NCBI GenBank assembly: GCA_903632075.3
Contig: CAHIKZ030004732.1
Location: forward strand, 124,001 to 188,000
Direction: 5' to 3'
Length of the DNA: 64,000 bases
DNA from: Acanthosepion pharaonis
Lineage: Eukaryota; Mollusca; Cephalopoda; Sepiida; Sepiidae
Each line of letters opens with the position of its first letter. The first letter of the stretch is position 1. The position numbers and the translations under genes were made by a program. This document shows positions 58,501 to 64,000 of the stretch, in pieces. Under the pieces are notes generated by a model. It was not told the origin of the DNA, searched no databases, and saw only the letters and a program-made list of their open reading frames with translations.

Positions 58501-59638
58501 CTTAACAAAATAGTTCACCCTCTCTGAACCCACCTTACTGGTTGTTCAAGCCTTAATTCTCATTCAATGAGTTGCTTAAATCTCTCTATTAAACTGAAAT
58601 GATGTCATGTTTCTCAATTTACAATACCCTGAATAAATTATCCTTTGTTCATTGATTACTTTTTTGCTTTTTGCTTTTTTCATTATTAAGAATTAAGTTT
58701 TGTCTTTCATCTTTAAAATGGCTCCTGTCTTCATTTTGCTTTAGTTCAGAAATTTGACTTTTTCTTACATTTTGCATGAAATGCTTTTTGTACATTTCTT
58801 TGCTTTTGCTTTGTTCAGTTAGAAGTTAACTGCCAAGTTAGAGTCAACCTTTGCTTACTTGTAGTATACATTATTAAACATATATCTTTAAAAAAACAAT
58901 CATATATCTCAAAAAGAAATGACATTCTCTTAATATGAATAAAACAGTAAAAACAGGTTAATATTTATATTATCTTTGATATTGTCTTCAAAACATTTAT
59001 GAAGACAAATGTTGTATTTTTAAGCACCTAAGTACATTTCTGTGTCAAAATTATGTTTTTATTGGTGTTTCTACAAGTTTGAATCCATAAGTCTTCAGCC
59101 TGACAAGTTGTTGAATTCTGATCTGAAATTTTCAATGCATATGCATTAAAAAAGGAGATTATATTGAAAAATCAAATATTTAAATGTTGCCATCATTATA
59201 TGAGGAACTTATTAAGCAAATAAGTTTATACAAAATCTTCTTGGAATTTTAAATTAAAGTGAAGAAGCTTGTGCAATATCTCACAATATCCTACCTTGTC
59301 TCAGCATAAAAACTCATCCAAAGCAGTTTGATGATTGAGGATAAAGGGATATTTAGGCTTATGCCTTTCCTAGAGTATGAGATAAACAAACTAGTGTTTC
59401 AAGATGTAAGGTTTTTGAAATTTGACCATGACAAAAATTATTTACCCTAATACATTATTTCTATTTTCTCTTTGCTTGCTGACTGCATCCTGGTTGATAA
59501 AGAATGCTGCTTACAAAAAGCTAGTAACAAAATTTCATACTACATTCAGTTTATGCCTGATGTTTAAGTTCATTTTCTTTCAAATTTCTTGTCTCTATCC
59601 TAGCTACATCTGTCTTTCTCTCTGGTTTTTTGCCTATA
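58501..59638. other. Unassigned AT-rich stretch
   Basis: Nothing recognisable was seen. The 79-codon plus frame at 59422-59661 overlaps the left end of the next element and has no motif. Confidence 0.3.
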
Positions 59639-59639
59639 T

Positions 59640-61105
59640 ACACTGCTGGCCAAAATCTTAAGACCAAGGAAAATAAAGAAAAAAAATATCTTTTGTGTTG
59701 TTTGACTCAACTACCTGTTTGAGTAGAGCTTTGAAAAATGAAAATAAGAAAAATACTTGAAAATTAAGTAAATATTAACTGGTCGAAAGTTTAAGACCAT
59801 ATTTAAATGAAGCTTTAATTCATAATGAAATTTAGTCATATTTGTTCAAGCATTAGAACAATCAGCATCTCCCACTGGTATCTCCTGCATTACATTAGGT
59901 AAAAACATGGCAAAAGTTAAAAAGTTGATAGAGTTTGAATGTGGTAGAATTGTCAAGCTACAAGAACAAGATCTCTCTCAATGTTACCATTGCTGGTAGG
60001 ATTGGATGTAGTAAAACTGCTTTTGCACATTTCTTAAAAGACTCTGTGAGATATGAAATGAGAATTTCAAGTGGTTGGCCCAAGAAAATTTAATCAACAT
60101 TAAGCAGGAGGATTTGATGGGTTGTCCTGCAAGACAGCAGCTGATTATCGAACCAGATTAAGGCCCTTACATATGGAGAATGTAGCTCAAGAACAATGAG
60201 AAGGCCTCTCCAAGAGAAAGGCTTTAAAATGTCTTCAAAGTTCATGCTTCCTTAAACTCGATTAAATTTTGATGAGAGGCACCAAACATAGGACATGAAA
60301 AAGTGGAAAAAGGTTTTGTTCTTTGATGAGAAAAAATTTAACCTGGATGGTCCAGATGGTTTCCAAAATTGCTGGTACGATAAGGATATCCCGTCAAAGA
60401 CATTTTCTACATGACACAGTGGTGGAGTTGCCATCATGATCTGGGGTGCTATCTCCATGATCTGGGGACATTCAGGTTATACAGGGGTATCAAACCACAA
60501 CTGGCTTATATTGGCATATTGCAGAGAACTTCCTTATTAAGTGAAAGTCCTCGATTGTGTGAAAATAACTGGATCATTCAACAGGTCAACATTGCAATCA
60601 ATAATGCCTGACGAACAAAGGATTTTTTCATGGCAAATAGTGTAATTCTTTTGTCCCATCTTGCATGTTTGCTTAACCAGAACCCCATTGAAAATGTTTT
60701 GGTGTGGATGGCAAGAAATGGTCATCAATGCCAAACAGTGCATGATCTTCATTAAGCAATTGTCACCACTTGGAATAACATTTCAGCCAGCCTTCTGCAG
60801 ATGCTTATATTGACCATGCCACAGTGAATTTTTGAAGTTATTCACAATGACAGCAGTACAACTTACTACTGAGATGTCTTGTTGGGCATTTCCTACTCTG
60901 TTTAGGACTTCTTTTGCATTTGGTCTTAAACTTTTGACCAGCCTAATTTCCCAGTATTCAAATTTACCCTTTTAAATGCTAAAAGCGGTTTTAATTTTTG
61001 TTTTTTCTTTTTCTTATTTTTCTACTCAAATAAGTAGTTGAGTCTAACACTGCAAAATGTATATTTTTTCTTTATCATTGCCCTTAAGATTGTGGCCAGC
61101 AGTGT
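59640..61105 (+). mobile_element. Tc1/Tc3-like transposon, decayed
   Basis: The left end ACACTGCTGGCCAAAATCTT and the right end, inverted, ACACTGCTGGCCACAATCTT bound an element of about 1466 bp. The inverted similarity continues inward through AAGAAAAAA and GACTCAACTAC/CTTATTTGAGTAGA blocks. The right end runs through TTTG into a (TA)n tract. A decayed transposase lies inside. Confidence 0.8.
59907..60860 (+). pseudogene. Tc1/Tc3-like transposase, inactive
   Basis: A likely start is ATG at 59907 (MAKVKKLIEFECGRIVKLQE). Later frames give VLFFDEKKFNLDGPDG near 60318-60360 (first catalytic Asp), GVAIMIWGA near 60425, IQQVNIAINNA near 60577-60608 and QNPIENV near 60680 (Glu). The third block should read QQDNA in relatives: the second catalytic Asp has become Val, so catalysis is lost apart from the many frameshifts. 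The end, FEVIHND with TTYY, lies near 60835-60870. Confidence 0.75.
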
Positions 61106-61106
61106 T

Positions 61107-61108
<2 letters not shown>

Positions 61109-61158
<50 letters not shown>
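61109..61158. repeat. (TA)n microsatellite
   Basis: TA tract right after the transposon end. Confidence 0.95.
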
Positions 61159-61159
<1 letters not shown>

Positions 61160-61584
61160 TGTCATCAAAACACATTTGATATCAACTACACAAGGAGAAT
61201 ATTTTTATTTTCTATTACAAATAAAAAAAAACAAAAGGCACTTTAATGAGGGGTAATGGTTAACAAGGCTAATTTGGTTGATCATTACTACTAATTAATA
61301 AGTGTTTGATCTTCATTGGGTGTAGAATATTAATCTTGATATTAAATAACCTGACACAGGTTAACTTAAAATCAACCAAACTAATATAACATAAAAAAGA
61401 AAAGAGTTCATCCAAAAAAATTCAACTAAAATTCTTGTCTTTGGAACAATTTTAAAACTACAAAAGTAAAAGTAAATTTAAAATTGTTGTTTACCAATAT
61501 TTAGTTATCAATGAAGAAAGTTTGCTTGATATTTTGAAATAATTATTCCAGTTATCCTGCTTTATATCAGATATTCTTTTATGT
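61159..61584. other. Unassigned AT-rich stretch
   Basis: Nothing recognisable was seen. Confidence 0.3.
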
Positions 61585-61587
61585 GCC

Positions 61588-62015
61588 AATTCCCTTCAGG
61601 ACATTGGCAATCATGGCTCTCCACAATTTCTTGCCATTTGTAGCTCTTAATAAATTTTGTGTTTTTGTTATCTCTCATAAACATTGTTCCACTATACATT
61701 TACTAAAACTACCTAGGTAGGTTATGTGTTTTTTTCCTCTGTCCTGTGTGTATCAAATTTTCCAAGCCTTCCTTTCTCATTAAATACCCCAGAAATTTCT
61801 ATCTCTTCTTAATATTAAGTATAAGTGTCATTTTTTGTTTCCATTTTCTCTAAAGCTTTGTCATTGATCACATGTTCATGATATTCTCAATATCCTTCTG
61901 TAGAACCACATTTTGGTTGCTCAAGTCTTTTCTTCATCTGTGAGGAGATTGTCCAGCATTCACTGTCATATAGGATGACTGATATTACATTAGTTAAATA
62001 TAAACAGATTTTTTT
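61588..62015 (-). mobile_element. RTE-like LINE, 3' end fragment 5
   Basis: On plus, CCCTTCAGGACATTGGCAAT, CATGGCTCTCCACAATTTCT and TTCCAAGCCTTCCTTTCTCA match the tail at 40675. GATATTCTCAATATCCTTCT, GTAGAACCACATTTT and TTGTCCAGCATTCACTGTCA match 51410-51500. On minus these encode a C-terminal region with ECWTIS-like and MWFYRR-like motifs, broken by stops. Confidence 0.65.
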
Positions 62016-62127
62016 CATGTTACTTTTTATCCTTTAAATTCAAATTCATTAAAGAATTTTTGTTCCAAAAAAAATTATCAAAAAGTAAATGGTGCGTAAA
62101 CATTAATATTTTAATCATAGACTTATA

Positions 62128-62790
62128 AAACACTAGCAGTAGAGCCCGGGGATATAACAGTAAGAGATAGATCAAGTATCCACCATCATAAAGACAGAAA
62201 AATAAAATTGACAGAGATTATTGTTTAAGGTTGATGGACACGCATGTCTTAATTAGTTTTTTTTTTTTTTTTACGAATTGTTCAAACCCAAACTCAAACA
62301 AAAACATTGTTTTCAACCGTTATGAGTCTCTACCGATTGAATAGAATTTTATTATAAACAATTGTTTTGTAAATGAAATTTTTAAAGCATTCTGAATGTA
62401 AAAATAAAGAAAAAAGTGTGCAAGACAATAAGAAACACTACCTGCCAAAAAAAAAAGAAGTGAATTTTCGTTTTATCTGCTGAAAAATGTAGGAAATCCG
62501 ATCCCATATATAAAGGAACACACACACACAAACAACCTGGGTTTTTAACCCGATGTGAGTTGTCCCCCTTTCATTCTCACAATATCTCTTAATCATGTTT
62601 TCAAATTGATTTTGTGCAAAAACAATTGTATTTTTCCCATTTTTGGCACTGTTAGAACCACCACAAGGTAATTTTATGTAGTCCTGTGAAGTTTTGTTGA
62701 AATCGGTTGAAAAATGTGGGGAATCCGATCCAATATATAAACGTACAGACACACACACACACAATCTGCGTTTTATAATAAGTAAGATGT
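62128..62790. repeat. Interspersed repeat with an internal 75-bp direct repeat
   Basis: Two copies of a block of about 75 bp, 222 bp apart, lie at about 62478-62550 and 62700-62777. Both contain GAAAAATGT, GGAATCCGATCC, ATATATAAA, an ACACACACAC run and GGTTTTTA/GCGTTTTATA. ACACTAGCAGTAGAGCCCGG near 62132 and a poly-T run at 62258-62273 lie upstream and may be the start of the same element. The 108-codon minus frame across it is not a gene. Confidence 0.5.
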
Positions 62791-63790
62791 TACATCAAAC
62801 TTATTTTTACATAATTTAATATTATTTGTTTTCTAAGTTTATGCCATATAAAAAACTATAATTTTAAGATCGGTAAATGTATACCTAGCTTAAAGTAGAG
62901 GGTTACTGTATGGTGTTGTATTAGTGTAAGAAAAGGGAATAAATGAAGTTACTGGGGTTATACAAGAAAGAAAATGTCCAATTCTAAACTTGAAGTTGAC
63001 AAGATTTAATTAGCGAATAACGTTTCAGAGTTCAGTTGGAAACATTAGAGGTAATAGTGTGGTAATAGACTTTGAAATGAACCAGAAACCTAATTCTAAA
63101 GAGGAAACAAGAGATAAACCTCTACTCCTGTCCAAAAAAAATAGGGAGGAGTGTGAACTGAACGATAGGTGAACCTATGATAATAATATAGACAATTTGA
63201 TTACTATCATTGAAACATTTAAAGCTTATCATAATCTTTTCATGATAGGCAAACAAATTTTACATGAATATTGTAGAAAATGTTGGGAATGTGAATGGAA
63301 GAAGAAATATTTATTGTTTATTCTAGAAACTATTGTCATTTTAGAATTCTCTTTTTACTTCATGTTTATTCCTTATATACTTCTCTGCATGTTAGAAACA
63401 TGAAAATGAAATGATTATATTGAAAGCTGAATAATTATTTCTTGTCAATTAAGATGTGTACTCAAATATTTTTTAAGGAATTGAACCTAAGTTACTTTAA
63501 ATGAATTGTTATGAACTGATCTATTTGTTGACTTCAATTATTTCTTCTTTCAATCACAGTTTTTTTTCAATTGTTCCTCAAAAGTCAATAAATGTAATAA
63601 TATCCATTTGTATGATATATGTATTTGTCACTCAGATTTCGGCTGATCAAAATGATAACAATCAGTAATATCTATAGTTGCTTTTTAGTGTATTTTATAA
63701 ATAATTATGTATTTATATATATATATGAATACAAAAAATGCCAGGAAATAAAACACACATGTATATATTGAGTATAAGTGTTTATATGCA
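62791..63790. other. Unassigned AT-rich stretch
   Basis: The 68-codon plus frame at 63197-63403 has no motif. Nothing else was recognised. Confidence 0.3.
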
Positions 63791-63794
63791 TATG

Positions 63795-63890
63795 TAAAAG
63801 GGTGCTAAACAGTTCCTTTCAAAATAATTTTTGATGTTATTTGGTCAGATTTTAGAAAGTGGATTAACCCTAGCAACTTTTCAGTACCCC
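63795..63890 (+). repeat. Interspersed repeat (family X), copy 3
   Basis: CTTTCAAAATAA, TTTGGTCAGATTTTAG, AGTGGATTAACCC and AACTTTTCAGTACC resemble the second half of 44810-45040. A TA tract follows shortly after. Confidence 0.4.
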
Positions 63891-63920
63891 CTATACATAC
63901 ATATATATACATTCATGTGA

Positions 63921-63925
<5 letters not shown>

Positions 63926-63982
<57 letters not shown>
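63926..63982. repeat. (TA)n microsatellite
   Basis: Pure TA tract at the end of the window. Confidence 0.95.
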
Positions 63983-63986
<4 letters not shown>

Positions 63987-64000
63987 TGTAACAGGTTTTG

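Overview
The window is non-coding, strongly AT-rich animal DNA built almost entirely from repeats. I found no convincing host protein-coding gene, rRNA or functional tRNA. The mix of elements suggests an invertebrate, most likely a mollusc and probably a cephalopod of octopus type. It holds Penelope-like elements with a GIY-YIG domain, RTE-like and Jockey/CR1-like LINEs, tRNA-derived SINEs, several Tc1/mariner transposons and very many (TA)n tracts. The organism call rests on family resemblance read by eye and is not certain.

Layout. 1-1680: flank with a degenerate purine-rich minisatellite. 1685-10330: a satellite of about 100 copies of an 85-bp monomer, including a 1697-bp (20-monomer) block present twice in tandem. 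10.4-15 kb: AT-rich DNA with a short Penelope 3' end, a truncated SINE and (TA)n tracts. 15.05-18.5 kb: a long, decayed Penelope-like element on the minus strand. 18.5-19.7 kb: a GC-richer insert with internal tandem repeats. 19.7-22.1 kb: AT-rich, with a decayed repeat of about 30 bp. 22.1-25.3 kb: fragments of a Jockey/CR1-like LINE, a Penelope element and an RTE endonuclease. 26-30 kb: LINE tail, RTE tail, a 453-bp MITE and a SINE. 31.9-33.3 kb: a GIY-YIG Penelope fragment between two inverted repeats of about 190-210 bp, followed by a foldback hairpin. 33.6-37.3 kb: two Tc1-like elements, one with both 220-bp inverted repeats. 39.3-40 kb: mariner transposase remnant. 40.7-45.8 kb: RTE tail, a Tc1-like element with vertebrate-type termini, and a LINE tail. 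47.4-51.6 kb: LINE tail, GC-rich hairpin module, RTE tail. 53.6-56.5 kb: Penelope fragment, a 300-bp microsatellite and the best-preserved SINE. 57-58.5 kb: an internally deleted LINE. 59.6-61.1 kb: a third Tc1-like element. 61.6-62.8 kb: RTE tail and a further interspersed repeat.

Nothing here works as a pathway. Every transposase or reverse transcriptase frame I read is broken by stops, frameshifts or truncation. The strongest recurring pattern is that the ends of unrelated elements (Penelope, RTE, SINE, Tc1) lie directly on (TA)n or (GATA)n tracts. The other main observations are the higher-order structure of the 85-bp satellite and the Tc1-like element with vertebrate-type termini. All lengths and matches were read by eye, without alignment software.
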